Below are positions 11,678 through 22,886 of a DNA stretch of 64,000 bases, piece by piece (the stretch's first letter is position 1; every line of letters begins with the position of its first letter). The position numbers and the translations under genes are program-made. The notes below the pieces were generated by a model, which had not been told where the DNA came from, did not search any database, and was given only the letters and a program-made list of their open reading frames with translations. Where the stretch lies: the NCBI RefSeq assembly GCF_018687715.1, contig NC_056752.1, positions 8,136,001-8,200,000 on the forward strand. Direction: 5' to 3'. The DNA comes from Carya illinoinensis. Lineage: Eukaryota; Streptophyta; Magnoliopsida; Fagales; Juglandaceae.

Positions 11678-12756
11678 GAGAACCGCTTCAGATCGTTGTC
11701 ACCTATAATGGAAGCATATCAGAAACCAATAAGAAGTTGTCATGTTAGGAGTTGAGGAAGACACATGCAGCGACTGCACTGCAGGGGATCCTTTCCCCGG
11801 ACTCCCCCCTTTCACTGCTCTCTCTCTCTCTCTTCGATGAATTTGGTCTGTAGAAATCCATCTCTCTCTCTCCCATTCCATAACTCTCCTTCCTGAGTCT
11901 TTTCTTCTTCCTTCACGTAAACTCTAACCCAAACCCACAAAATCGAACTACAGCTATTTTTTTTTCTCAGTCAATTCCGTGAAGTTAGTAGTAGGCCAAA
12001 CTAAGTACACGTGAACACCCCTAAGTTATTTGCTTTATGCTTTTTTCTCTCTTTTTTTTTTTTTTTTTTTTTTTGCCCTTTGTTTTCTTCTGTGGATTCA
12101 GAATCCATGATGCCTCGCTAATTTTTTTTTCCCTCTGTTAATCCTATTGCCTTACCATTTTTTAAATAAAAAAATACTGAATTTAATCAAATATCTATTT
12201 TCTAACGTGCAAGATTTTTGGTGAGTTGGGTTTAAGATTTTGGAATAGTCCAAAATAGGCATTATTTTCAGCTTCAGGACCGGAATTTTGGTAGAAACTG
12301 CTTGTTTATATTTTTTTGCTATAACAAACTCTTTCTTCTCCTACCAGGATCGGGAGTCTCAAAAAATCATAGCAAAAGCAGTCATGCATCAACTCCTTCC
12401 AGCCTGACCATTCCATCGTTCAGTGAAAACAACAATGCTTCAAGTCTTCCTACTTCTAAGTCTGAAGGTGAAATATTATATTCTTCAAATTTGAAGCCCT
12501 TCTCGTTCAATGAAAAATGAGAGAGATGGTGAGGGATGATTTTGGGTTCAATTTCGTGAGGGTTTGGGGTTAAGGTTTTCGTGAAGGAGAAAAGAAAGAA
12601 TTGGGAAGGAGAGAGAGTAATAGTGCAGAAAAAGAGGGGGGAATGGATCCCCTGTGCTGCAGAGATGTAAGGTCTTTATCAACACTTTACATGGCACGTT
12701 GCCAATGGTTTCCGATTATCACCCATTATAGGAGACACCGGTTATAAGTTATTCTC
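11678..12756. mobile_element. Pack-MULE (Mutator-like element with captured gene fragment)
   Basis: The ends form long imperfect inverted repeats of roughly 200-280 bases (about 11678-11960 against 12480-12756), sharing for example cctataatgg, caggggatcc and a CT-rich stretch. The element is flanked by an exact 9-bp direct repeat TTAGGTATT at 11669-11677 and 12757-12765, the target duplication length diagnostic of Mutator-like elements. There is no transposase. The interior holds a fragment of a host kinase gene with an intron border (12348-12520). Length is 1079 bp. Confidence 0.85.
12348..12520 (+). pseudogene. Captured exon of a receptor-like cytoplasmic kinase (RLCK-VII/PBL type)
   Basis: A splice acceptor (ctaccag, to 12347) leads into a frame reading SGVSKN ... 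SSLTIPSFSE ... SSLPTSKSEGEIL ... NLKPFSFNE. This is the Ser-rich segment that precedes the kinase domain in PBL/APK1-type cytoplasmic kinases, where FNEL and the ATRNF motif would follow. The match stops at FNE because the terminal inverted repeat of the Pack-MULE begins there, giving a stop at 12518-12520. The kinase domain is absent. Intron sequence precedes it (about 12220-12340), so the capture was from DNA, not from mRNA. Confidence 0.75.
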
Positions 12757-13001
12757 TTAGGTATTATTAATTGTCTTATTTATGAGTGGATGAACAAGCT
12801 GAGAAACTTGTTTGATAAAGTTCAAAAATAATAAAACATTAAGACATATGGGATTTTCTTGAAATGGAGCACATAATTAACTTTAGGTCTTTTCTTTCTT
12901 ACTGTATGTATACATTAGTATGTGGATTTAAAAGGGTGTTCTACCTTGTCATCATGATCTTAGTACCACTGGCCTAAATATAGGAAAGATTATACGAGTT
13001 T

Positions 13002-13257
13002 TGTTAAAAAGCCACCCTACGTGTGTGAGAAACATGCACCGTTTCTCTTTTGGCTTATTAGGCACCGTTCGGTACTTTTGTTTTGTTAGGCACCTTCCCA
13101 AACATCATGCAGCAGATTGCTGCAGCGTAGTGGTTTGCTCTCCTATAAATAGGAGAGCTTAAGTGTACAGAAAAATTCATCCTCACTACGGTGAGAGATC
13201 AAAGGGGGCGTGGCAGCAGAGCAGTGGAGAGAAGAGAAAAGAAAGAAAAAGAGGGAC

Positions 13258-13314
<57 letters not shown>

Positions 13315-13435
13315 TGTAGATTTATCTGTAAATCTTGTACAAATTCTATAAAAGAGGCTCCAGTAGACGTAAGCAATTTGCTGAACCACTTTAAAATTAT
13401 TTTGTGTGATTTTCGGACAGGACGGAGGCACAACA
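13002..13435 (+). repeat. 5' LTR
   Basis: Contains a TATA box (ctataaatagg, 13143-13153) and a long (GA)n run at 13259-13311. The run is reduced to a few units in the 3' LTR, which explains the 42-base length difference. Confidence 0.9.
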
Positions 13436-13559
13436 ATTGGTATCAGAGCTCTGGTTCGAGCTGTCTGAAAATTCAAGTTGCTCAAAATCAATTTTTGACA
13501 ACTCCAGGGTGCTCCTTGCATTGAGACGAATCCGTTGCCGCAAACGGAATCGAAAACGA

Positions 13560-13855
13560 AGGTCGGACGAGCTCACACGCGCCCCTAGAAGATCGGCGCA
13601 TGCATCTGCTGCAACCCACATGCCCCACGTGCATCGGAGGTTGAGGACGAGTGATCCACACGTGCCCACGCTCCCCCACGCGCTCCAGAGGAAGAAGACG
13701 CGTGACGGACACGCGCCCCCACGCGCCCTACAGAGGTTCAGCGCGTGAATGACACGCGCCTCACGCGCACACAGCTACTGCAGCGCGTGTTGTCCACGCG
13801 CCAACGCGCCCCCAGACCCCCTACCCGGCGCGTGCATCCAACGCGCCAGACAGAT
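13560..13855. repeat. GC-rich island of CACGCG words inside the LTR element
   Basis: Roughly sixteen occurrences of ACGCG/CGCGT-type words in 300 bases, in a window otherwise very AT-rich. Several frames stay open across it only because of base composition; none resembles a known gag. Confidence 0.6.
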
Positions 13856-13879
13856 CAGAACTGTCCATTTTTCAGATCT

Positions 13880-14400
13880 TTTTTGGGCTAGATCTAAGCC
13901 ATTCGGAGTCCGATTTCAACGATCAAATAGTACTTTCCAACTATTTGGATCATTCAGGACTCATCCGTATGGTTGGAATGTGGAGATTCACCATCGGTAC
14001 TGTCGATCTGAACTATCGATGAGTTGCAGATCATTTTGGGCTAGATCTATGCCAGTTGGAGTCTAATTGCGATGATCAAATGGTGATGTCAAACTATTTG
14101 GATCATTCCGGACTCATCGGTACAGTGGGAATGTTGAGATTCACTATCGGTATTTTCGATCTGAACCGTTCATAGTTGCAGATTAGTTGTGGGCTTGATC
14201 GTAGCCAGTCGGAGTCATGATGGACTCATTTGTTTTGGGCTTGATCGCAACCGGTTGGAGTCATGATGGACTCATGTGTTTAGGGCCAGCTAGTTGGAGT
14301 CGTGACGGACTCGTTTGTTTTGGGCTTGATCGTAGCCAGTTGGAGTCGAGATAGACTCAGTTCGTTTGGGCTTGATGTAAGCCAGTTAGGATCGTGAAGT
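13880..14400 (+). repeat. Imperfect tandem repeats inside the LTR element
   Basis: Two long units (from gggctagatctaagcc at about 13886 and gggctagatctatgcc at about 14038) are followed by several units of about 60-65 bases built on gggcttgatcgtagccagt and ggagtcatgatggactc. Spacing is irregular and no protein is encoded. Confidence 0.6.
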
Positions 14401-16067
14401 TTGAGGAGCAAACTTCTGATCATTGAACGATGCTGATTAACTTATTATATCAGCAGGTTTTGGCAGTCATACAATTCATGGAGCATTTTGTTATTAAGAG
14501 GAGAACCGTATCGGATCTCATTGTGGCTTTCTGTGAAAAGTCAGTTGCAAATAACAAAGTGCTGATGAAGAAATTGTTCAACTTCAGAAAAGACAGAAGG
14601 TACTATTGTTGCCCGATAGCATTTGACGTTGTGGTTAAAAGGTTGGGAGGTCATGAGAATGGCTATGAGTAATTCTGCAAAGAAGTCGAAGTTAAAGTTT
14701 CTCAATGTAAGAGATCTTATCCTAGATGAGGAGGTGCGCAGAAGAGATTCTGGCAAGATCTCGAGTTGTTGGTCCTGAATGTTGATAGTAAGGATAGAGG
14801 CAAGTCAAGATCTAGACAACAGATGACTCGTTAGAAATTGTGGCAAGACAGGCCACAAGAGACTGCTAAAATCAGGAGAAAATTGTGAATGATGCTGTGA
14901 ATATGGTGACTGAAGAAATACATGGCGTTGCATTTCTTGCAGTGCACAATGCTATTAAAGACAGCTTGAAGACAGCAGTCATTCAGTAGTGTTTCTTCAA
15001 AAAGATATGGAAGGTCACGAATGATTCATTGGTCTTGACTCGTGGTAATAGTCGTGTGAATTAGATGAGCAAGTAAAAAGAAGTCAGTTTTACTTTTCCT
15101 CATCTAAATCTGAAGAAAACTCCCTAGACCACGACATGAAGTAAAGGTGTGAGAGATGGGAACAGAATGTCAGATGTTCCAGGGACGTCTACACCTAAAG
15201 TTGATGATCACATAACTACCAAGACGATCAGACCTCCATGGTGGTTACTACCTTAAACTATATCCTGCTGAATGAAGGTAGTTAGCTATGGTATGAAGAA
15301 AAATCTTGCAAGAATGAAGATTATGCAAGTCGGAGACTGCACACAAGATGGGCACATGCAACTAAAGACAGCAGCAGGATGATGAGTCGCCCAAGTCAGA
15401 GATGGAGACCTCACCAACAGGTTCTCTGATATGTATCAAGGTCCGTGCGAGACCATTGCTTCCCAGTGCAGTGGGAGATGTGTTGCCCTATATAGATGTG
15501 TTGATTAAGGGCACTGTGCGTGATGAACTAAAGTTATGCATCACTTTAGTTAGTCTTCTAAGTTGAAGACATGAGCTGTAAAATTGTATAGATGATAAGG
15601 GATCATGCTGGAGATAGAGGCTAGTATATTGAGAACCAGTCTCCAAGTTGGAGATTGGTGTGATTGTAGGATTTTGGAGCTTGGTTTGAAAGCTGTAAAG
15701 GCACCAGATAGATTGTTCGCTCGGTTGTGGCTCGAGTGAAGCTCGGTTTGCTCAAGGTGTACATGAGTGCGGACTCATGGAGTCGAGTGAAAGAAGAATC
15801 CTAGAGAGTTGAGATTGTGCAGTGAAGCACTTGTAAATTTCCTCTGAAGAAAATCCCTTACAAGTTCTGTGGATGTAGACGATGCTAATGCATTTGAAAA
15901 TGCATTTGGAGAGGCATCTGGAGATCCATTTGAAGACGTACCTGCAGATGCATTTGAATGTATTCGATAGCAGAAATCTCTCATGTCAAAGAAAGAGGTG
16001 CATTCATTTGAAGAATGAATCAGTTTGTAAGTAGTCTGGTGTGGCACACTTGGGTGGAGAGGGTGAT

Positions 16068-16459
16068 TGTTAAAAAGCCACCCTACGTGTGTGAGAAACA
16101 TGCACCGTTTCTCTTTTGGCTTATTAGGCACCGTTCGGTGCTTTTGTTTTGTTAGGCACCTTCCCAAACATCATGCAGCAGATTGCTGCAGCGTAGTGGT
16201 CTGCTCTCCTATAAATAGGAGAGCTTAAGTGTGCAAAAAAATCCATTCTCACTACGGTGAGAGATCAAAGGGGGCGTGGCAACAGAGCAGTAAGGAGAAG
16301 AGAAAAGAAAGAAAAAGAGGGACGTGAGAGAGAGAACTTGTAGATTTATCTGTAAATCTTGTACAAATTCTATAAAAGAGGCTCCAGTGAACGTAAGCAA
16401 TTTGCTGAACCACTTTAAAATTATTTTGTGTGATTTTCGGACAGGACGGAGGCACAACA
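16068..16459 (+). repeat. 3' LTR
   Basis: Matches 13002-13435 except for the shortened GA run and about a dozen substitutions. TATA box in ctataaatagg at about 16208-16218. Confidence 0.9.
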
Positions 16460-16689
16460 AGTTTTATACAAGTCCAACAAACCCTTTATTTGTTGCTATG
16501 TCATATTCATATTAAAGAGATCCCCCATAAACGTAGATAACATATTCATTGATATGACCATTTAACTGGAAAATCATTTTCATTAAACAGAAAACAAGAA
16601 ACTACATATGAAAATCATGTTGTGCTAGATCAATGAAAATCATATTCAATTCACTGCTCCATCACAATTTAAAATATCAATAATTAGAT

Positions 16690-18689
16690 GCTGTACGTTG
16701 TGGTCGGTTTTGATTGTTAAAATTTTTTTTTAGATTTTCTGTCGTGAAGTCGACGTAGAGTACAATTAGTATTAGTTAGATCATGGATAGAATTTCATTT
16801 TGGAAATTTGAGAAAAATCCTCTCAATCTAAATATTTTCTAAGAACAATGCTAGGATGATTTCATACGTGCACTTAAAATATGATCATATGATTGCATTT
16901 TTTTTTCTTTTAAATATTTTTTAAACATCCTTAATAGTTAAAAAAAAATTCATAATTTTACTAATAATCACTTCTTTAATTATTAAATTTTTTTAAAAAA
17001 ATAAAAAATACAAAAAGAGGTATATTTAGAGTTCATGTTTGAGATCAGTCACCCAATGATCATTTTCCATTTCCTGAACTCGAAAATTAAAAAAGAAAGA
17101 AAATTTAAAACCAAACGAACCAAAGACGTTACATCATGAAAAAGACGTAAGTGTACGTAAAGTCCCGAAACTGATCGAGAGCAATGCATGCATCTAGCTA
17201 GCCACGGACAATACTTAGCTACTTCTAGAAACGAAAGACTGTTCTTCTGATTGGTGTTAGGGTCCGACTTTCACGTGCCTGTAATTGGCCGGTCCCCATT
17301 CTATTAATGGAATGCTTTGAACGTTTTATTTAACTTTCATCTTTTTGTAACGGGTTAGCATGCCAAGCACATTTTCTATTTATATGACATAAATGATAAG
17401 ATTTAATTTATCAAAGAAATTTAGTATAGAATTTTTTTTTTATTATTTTATGAAAAATATTACCTACAATCATTTTTTTTATATTCTTTATGCATTCTAT
17501 TGATACCGTGGTTATACTACTTCTAAAAATGAAAGACTATTCTCCTGATTGGTGTTGGGGTTCGACTTTCACGTGCCTGTAATTTGCCGGTTCCCATTCT
17601 ATTAATGGAATGCTTTGAACGTTTTATTTAATTTTTATCTTTTTTTAACGGATTAGCATGCAAAGCACATTTTCTATTATATGACATATATGGTAAGATT
17701 TAATTTGTCAGAGAAATTTAGTACTATAGAATTTTTCTTTCATTATTTTATGAGAAATATTAGGTACAATCATTTTTTTTATATTCTTTGTACATTCTAT
17801 TGATATGAACAATTATTTTGTATTTAAAAAAATAATAATACAACAAAACATATATATCAGTGAAGTATGTAAAAAGTATATAAAAGTGACTGCATATACA
17901 AATTTGGTTATTTTATTCATAGATCAATTATGAGAGTTGATTCTATCAGATATTGCATAATCTTAATTTTAATTTTAATAAATTTGCATATCATAATATC
18001 TGATAGAGTGTATTTGCATATCGAATCAAGAATTATCTAAAATTACATTTATTATGATTTTGTATTATATTAAAAGAGAATAAAAGAACGATAATTAAAA
18101 GTGGGATAAATAATATTATTTTTCACAATTTTGAGTTATTATCATGAAATGGCAACTTGCCAGCTTTTATCTAATTTCTCTTTTACAACTTTTCAAAAAA
18201 TAACTAAAACCAATTACATTTTATTGAAGAGATCAACATAAATAATATATTGATCATGTGTACAGGTAAAAATCAGAAAAATTCCAATGGCACTGAATTT
18301 ATTTGAGAATCTTAAGTAACCCCAAAAATGGAAAGATTGCTCCATACCATACATAACCTTGTGAAATTATTATTTATCTTAAAAGTTTAAGTTAATAAAA
18401 AAAATTTAATTAAGTTTTACATATAAAAAATAAGAAAAACATTGGTATGCCACTCGAAGAATATCGCTCCACTTGACTGTTAGTTAAAAATATATATATA
18501 TATATATATATTTGTTTAGTGATTAAAGAAGTGATTTTTTTTATTTTTAAAAAATATTTTTATTATTAAAAAAATATGAAAAGAAGAAAAAAAAAATTAC
18601 AACTGTAGACGCGGCGTCACAGTAGCTCAACTCAAAATATAAAGATTGTGCATAGAATGACTTGGAAATTCACCGGCCAAGATGTCAAA
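16690..18689 (+). promoter_or_regulatory. Upstream region of CYP79 copy 2 with internal tandem duplication
   Basis: Collinear with 4790-6075 of copy 1. One segment is present twice in tandem, about 17219-17516 and 17517-17815 (period about 298 bases), where copy 1 has it once at 5229-5450. Each unit keeps ttcacgtgcctgtaat, so copy 2 has two distal G-boxes here. A short (TA)n run lies at 18490-18512. Confidence 0.65.
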
Positions 18690-18920
18690 CTTTTTCCTTT
18701 CTACCCTTCACGAGCACCATGCATGACGTGCCTTAATTTGCCTCCGGCCTGCAGCCTAGCGTTTTCTGCTAAAACACGTAAGACTTCTCTCACGACACGA
18801 CTTCGAACAATACTACTCTATAAATTCGTGCCTTTTGGCTCCATGATTTCAGAGATAAGTCAGGGCAGAAAAGAATCCTCAGCTCGAGAAAGAGTTCTGC
18901 TTAGTGCTCTTTCACTTTCC
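18690..18920 (+). promoter_or_regulatory. Core promoter and leader start of CYP79 copy 2
   Basis: Homologous to 6076-6290. The TATA box (ctataaatt, 18818-18826) is intact. The proximal G-box has become CACGAG at 18709-18714. Leader sequence ctcgagaaagagttctgctt continues uninterrupted towards the gene. Confidence 0.65.
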
Positions 18921-18966
18921 TGAAGAAGTTGTCATTCAAATAAAGCTGGATCTCTTGATCTGCTGT

Positions 18967-18975
18967 ATGCATTAA
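18967..18975 (+). promoter_or_regulatory. Two-codon upstream reading frame (ATG CAT TAA), copy 2
   Basis: Same codons and same 54-base spacing to the main ATG as in copy 1, although the bases around it differ between the copies. Confidence 0.4.
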
Positions 18976-19029
18976 CTTATAGCCTACCAAGCAAATACAT
19001 TCGCAAACAATATACCTAGAAAAGAAGCC

Positions 19030-21196
19030 ATGTTTTCTTACTTCCTGATCTTTACCATGAGGGACGTGATCAACCATGGTTATGGTTCCTCAGAAAAAAT
19101 GTTGCCGATGCGTTTAACCATGATCTCTGCCTTTCTTACCATGCTCATTTTTCTTTTTCCTCTCATATTGATCAAGTGGAAATTCCATGGAAAAATCTGC
19201 AAGCAAACTCCAGCACTCCCACCGGGCCCAACTCCGTGGCCAATAGTTGGAAACCTCCCAGAAATGTGGAGGAATAAGCCCGCATTTCGGTGGATACATG
19301 GCCTTCTGGAATCACTCAATACGGAAATCGCTTGTATTCGTCTAGGAGGTGTTCATGTAATTCCGGTAACTTCACCGGAACTTGCCCGGGAGTTCTTGAA
19401 AAAGCACGATATCGTGTTTGCATCAAGACCTCTTTTTATGTCGACTAAATATGCTACTCGCGGCTTTAAGTCGACAGCTTTGGTGCCGTGGGGAGATCAA
19501 TATAAGAAGATGAAAAAGTTGGTGGCTTCTCAGATAATCAACTCAAAAACAACTCGGTGGCTACTCAATAAGAGGACCGAAGAAGCTGATAATCTTGTTC
19601 GTTTCATTTATAATCAATGTAAGAATGCTGCGATTGATCACAGCCTTGCTGATGATCAGTCAATTAGTGGTTCAGTTGTGGACGTGAGACTTGCTACACG
19701 TCATTACTGTGGAAATGTCATTAGGAAGATGGTATTCAACAGAAGGTACTTTGGCAAAGGAAAGAAGGATGGAGGACCTGGAGTTGAGGAAGTAGAACAC
19801 GTTGAATCACTTTTCACCATACTCATCCATCTTAATGCATTTGCTTTATCGGATTACTTGCCATGCTTAACAGCACTAGATTTAGATGGTCATGGGAAGA
19901 TTGTAAGTGAGGCTATGAAGATCGTTACTAGTTACGAAGATCCGATCGTCGATGAGAGACTACGGCAATGGAGAGACGGGGAGAAGACGGAGGCCGAGGA
20001 CTTGCTCGACGCTTTCATTTTGGCAAAGGATTCGAATGGGAAAGCAGCTTTTTCAGTGGAAGAGATCAAAGCTCAAATCACGGTAAGATAAAAATTAAAT
20101 ATTAATAAGAATACCTAATACCATGCATTTTTAATATCAATAAATTTATTCATCGTTCATTTTCTCATCATCCTCTGGTCATCTTAAAATATAGTATTAA
20201 ATAATTATTTCACAAGTGAAATATAAGAAATAGTTTATAATCATCTAATACTATATCATAAGATGTTGAGAGGCCAGGAATAATGATAATTGAGATAATA
20301 AGTAGCATTTCTCTTTTAATATATAACATTGCAAGATACTTCACATCTTTCATAAATCCTAAATAGTGTTTTTCTCTCCTATTTTAAATATCCACACTAA
20401 TATTAGTATTGTAGAAAATATCTAAATTTAACTAAATGATTTATATAAATCTAATTAGAAGCTTTTTTCCCCCTTAAAAAAACGCCATTAATAATAAGAT
20501 TTAATTGGATTGAATTGTTTTCAATCAATCATGTGCGTGCAGGAACTGATGCTTGCAACAGTGGATAATCCTTCTAACTGCATAGAGTGGACACTAGCAG
20601 AAATTCTCAACCAACCGGAGCTCCTACAAACAGCTGTAGAAGAAATTGACAGGGTGGTTGGAAAGAAGAGATGGGTTGAAGAATCCGATATTCCACAGCT
20701 CAATTATGTCAAGGCTTGTGCAAGGGAAGGTTTCCGGCTTCACCCAATTGCACCCTTTAACGTCCCCCATGTCTCAATGCAAGACGCGACTGTGGCTGGC
20801 TATTTCATCCCGAAAGGAAGTCATGTCATCTTGAGCCGATATGGTCTCGGCCGCAACCCTCGCGTCTGGAAAGAACCCTTGAGGTTCAAACCAGATCGAC
20901 ATCTGAAGAAGGAGGATGGATCATCGATGGCCAATGATCGGGAGGTGGAACTTGCAGAGCATGAGCTGCGCTTCATTTCATTCAGTACGGGAAGGCGAGG
21001 TTGCATTGGCATCGGGCTCGGCTCTGCCATGACTGTGATGCTTTTGGCAAGGCTTCTTCAAGGATTTTCATGGAGTTTGCCGCCGAACCAAGAGGAGATT
21101 GACCTCTCTGAGTCCGCGAATGAACTTTTCATGGCCAAACCCTTACTTGCACATGCAAAGCCACGTTTGGCAGCTTCACTTTATCTTGCTGAATAA
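19030..21196 (+). CDS. CYP79: Cytochrome P450 of the CYP79 family, copy 2
   Basis: Exons 19030-20082 and 20543-21196 with a GT-AG phase-0 intron of 460 bases give 568 residues. Family role and motifs are as for copy 1: hydrophobic anchor near residues 28-47, [38 protein letters not shown], and FSTGRRGC with the heme Cys near 505. After that Cys it reads IGIGLGS where copy 1 has MGIALGS, which is closer to the usual family pattern. Other differences are scattered (N-terminal 30 residues, TKYAT for NKYAS, HSLADD for SLADD, IHLNAF for DHLNAF, NDREVE for DDPEVE). The frame is intact throughout, so I infer both copies are under selection. Expression may differ because promoter and intron have diverged. 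Confidence 0.93.
20139..20312. mobile_element. Foldback MITE-like insertion in the intron of CYP79 copy 2
   Basis: The introns of the two genes align except for about 175 bases present only here. The insert contains a long imperfect palindrome with arms at about 20164-20216 and 20236-20288 (atcttaaaatatagtatta against taatactatatcataagat), and similar words (gcatttttaatat and gcatttctcttttaatat) flank it. Confidence 0.65.
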
Positions 21197-21610
21197 TAAT
21201 TATTAAGAAAAATACTTCTATTTATAAGTCGGGACGAAGAACACACTATAAACACGTACCATTGACAAGACATGATTTAATTTGTAAGAGATTTGAATTT
21301 CAAAATTTTCTTGCAAATTAAATTATGTCATGAATACATGTCGGTTCCAAGCACTTAGATTTCTGATGGAAAGTTGGGTCCTCGCATGCAATTTGAAATA
21401 AACTTTTTAATCATTTCAAGTTTTTGATCAGTTCTTTTAAATGATCAAAACATATTATTTCATCTAGGAAATGGACGCTATACATACTACGTATCTATGT
21501 AGTAGTGTTCATACTTTTTAGTTGGTCGGTCCTTAATTTCTACGTTTTAGTTTGAAGGACAGTTGGATTTCTTGTTTCTTCTAGGCGTGTTGATGAGTGC
21601 CTATGCATGG
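21197..21610 (+). repeat. 3' flank of CYP79 copy 2
   Basis: Collinear with 8396-8850, with a deletion of some 70-80 bases near 21340 relative to copy 1. Homology fades after gcctatgcatgggctctt (about 21600). Confidence 0.6.
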
Positions 21611-22886
21611 GCTCTTGAGTCTTGTGTTAATCAATATATATATTGGATTTGCTTTATAGTGTACACTACCATATATTTACCCATCACATAATTATTTTCC
21701 ATTTAAAATAGAGCTATAAATTGATTAAATGCCCCACATCATTAAGAGCTATAAATTCAAAACATTATGAAATACAGGCAAGAGTTTCGGTTGCCATAAA
21801 ACACGAGTACGAATTGGGAAAATTCAAAGGCATGCAATTACTCCATCTGCAAGAGAGAAGATTATTGTCAACGCTTGACACCAGAGCTGACGTAGAGAAA
21901 TACTCTTAATTTATTTTATTTCATTCATCTTATAATTATAATTTTTTTTAATTCTTACACAAAATATAATAAAAAAGTTCAATATTTTCAAATCCCGAAT
22001 CAATTTTTTTAAATTTTAAAATAACAATAATATTTTATTCAACTTTTAACTTTAATATAAAACTATCGTATCTCATATTACTATCCAAATAACATCTTAA
22101 AGGATCAGTACAGACCAAAAAATAAAATAACCATGGGTACGTTCATTTTGTTCTCTCTAGAAGACTCTACAACAAATCCACTTTATATTAAAATATTGGA
22201 ATAAATTTGAAGAGAAACAAGCGATTCTTCTCTTTAGTTTGGTCATAATGCTTTTCATTGTTTATGCTAGAAAGAGTTAGGACTATTCTGATGGCTAATT
22301 ATTCAACATAAATTAAGGATTGAAATTTAAAAAAAAATGCAAAACTATGAGAAATTTATGAAAAATATTGATTAATGATAAGATTCAAAATTATTTAATG
22401 AACCCAACAAGCTGGGCTTAATAAGATGTAAAATTTGAAATTATGAAAAAAAAAAATTTTGAAAAGAAAATATTCAAATTATTACATGAAAATTAAATAT
22501 GAAAGTAAACAAAAATCCTACAAACAATTTGGCCAAAATTGAAATCTATATCACTTCTAAAACTCGGAACCAAATATTTCCAAAGAAAAAAAAAGTGAAC
22601 TTAAATAGAAGGTTTGAGGAAGAAAAGAAAACACTTATATTGGCCCAATCTAGAGAAGATTAAGTTTTTCTTGTTATATTTGCGCGCATAAATTCAACTT
22701 CTTAAGCTAGTTCAGCTTAATCAATGTAACATATGAATATGAATACCTCATATCAGTTTAAGTTTGCATCACTCTCACTAGATTAGAGAGAATTTATCCT
22801 CAAACTCTAAACTTTTTTTACTTGATATTTTGGATGTCCAGTTAAACTCATTTTTCTCTTATTTTATAGTCTTGTCCCAATAATCA
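21611..22886. other. Non-coding AT-rich stretch with MITE remnant
   Basis: No gene seen. 21905-22105 resembles the MITE family found intact at 51600 (cacaaaatataataaa ... ttactatccaaataac) but has lost its left end. Confidence 0.4.

Larger units (their letters stand above)
13002..16459 (+). mobile_element. Non-autonomous LTR retrotransposon, complete
   Basis: Two long terminal repeats (13002-13435 and 16068-16459) begin TGTTAAAAAG and end CACAACA. They are flanked by the exact 5-bp target duplication AGTTT (12997-13001 and 16460-16464). A primer-binding site TGGTATCAGAGC, complementary to initiator tRNA-Met, sits at 13438-13449. A purine tract, GGGTGGAGAGGGTGA, lies at about 16052-16066. The 2.6-kb interior encodes no recognisable gag or pol, so it must move with enzymes of another element. 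By eye the LTRs differ at about a dozen positions plus a (GA)n length change, which indicates a fairly recent insertion. Confidence 0.9.

Noticed and set aside
13143..13748. Several overlapping open frames on both strands around the (GA)n run and GC island
   Set aside because: They exist because dinucleotide repeats and GC-rich sequence lack stops; they lie in an LTR and untranslated region and match no protein family.
13560..13855. CpG island of a host gene promoter
   Set aside because: It lies between the two LTRs of a complete retroelement with target duplications and has no gene next to it.
18843..18923. A 26-codon upstream frame before CYP79 copy 2
   Set aside because: Its ATG lies only about 20 bases after the TATA box, so it is probably upstream of the transcription start.
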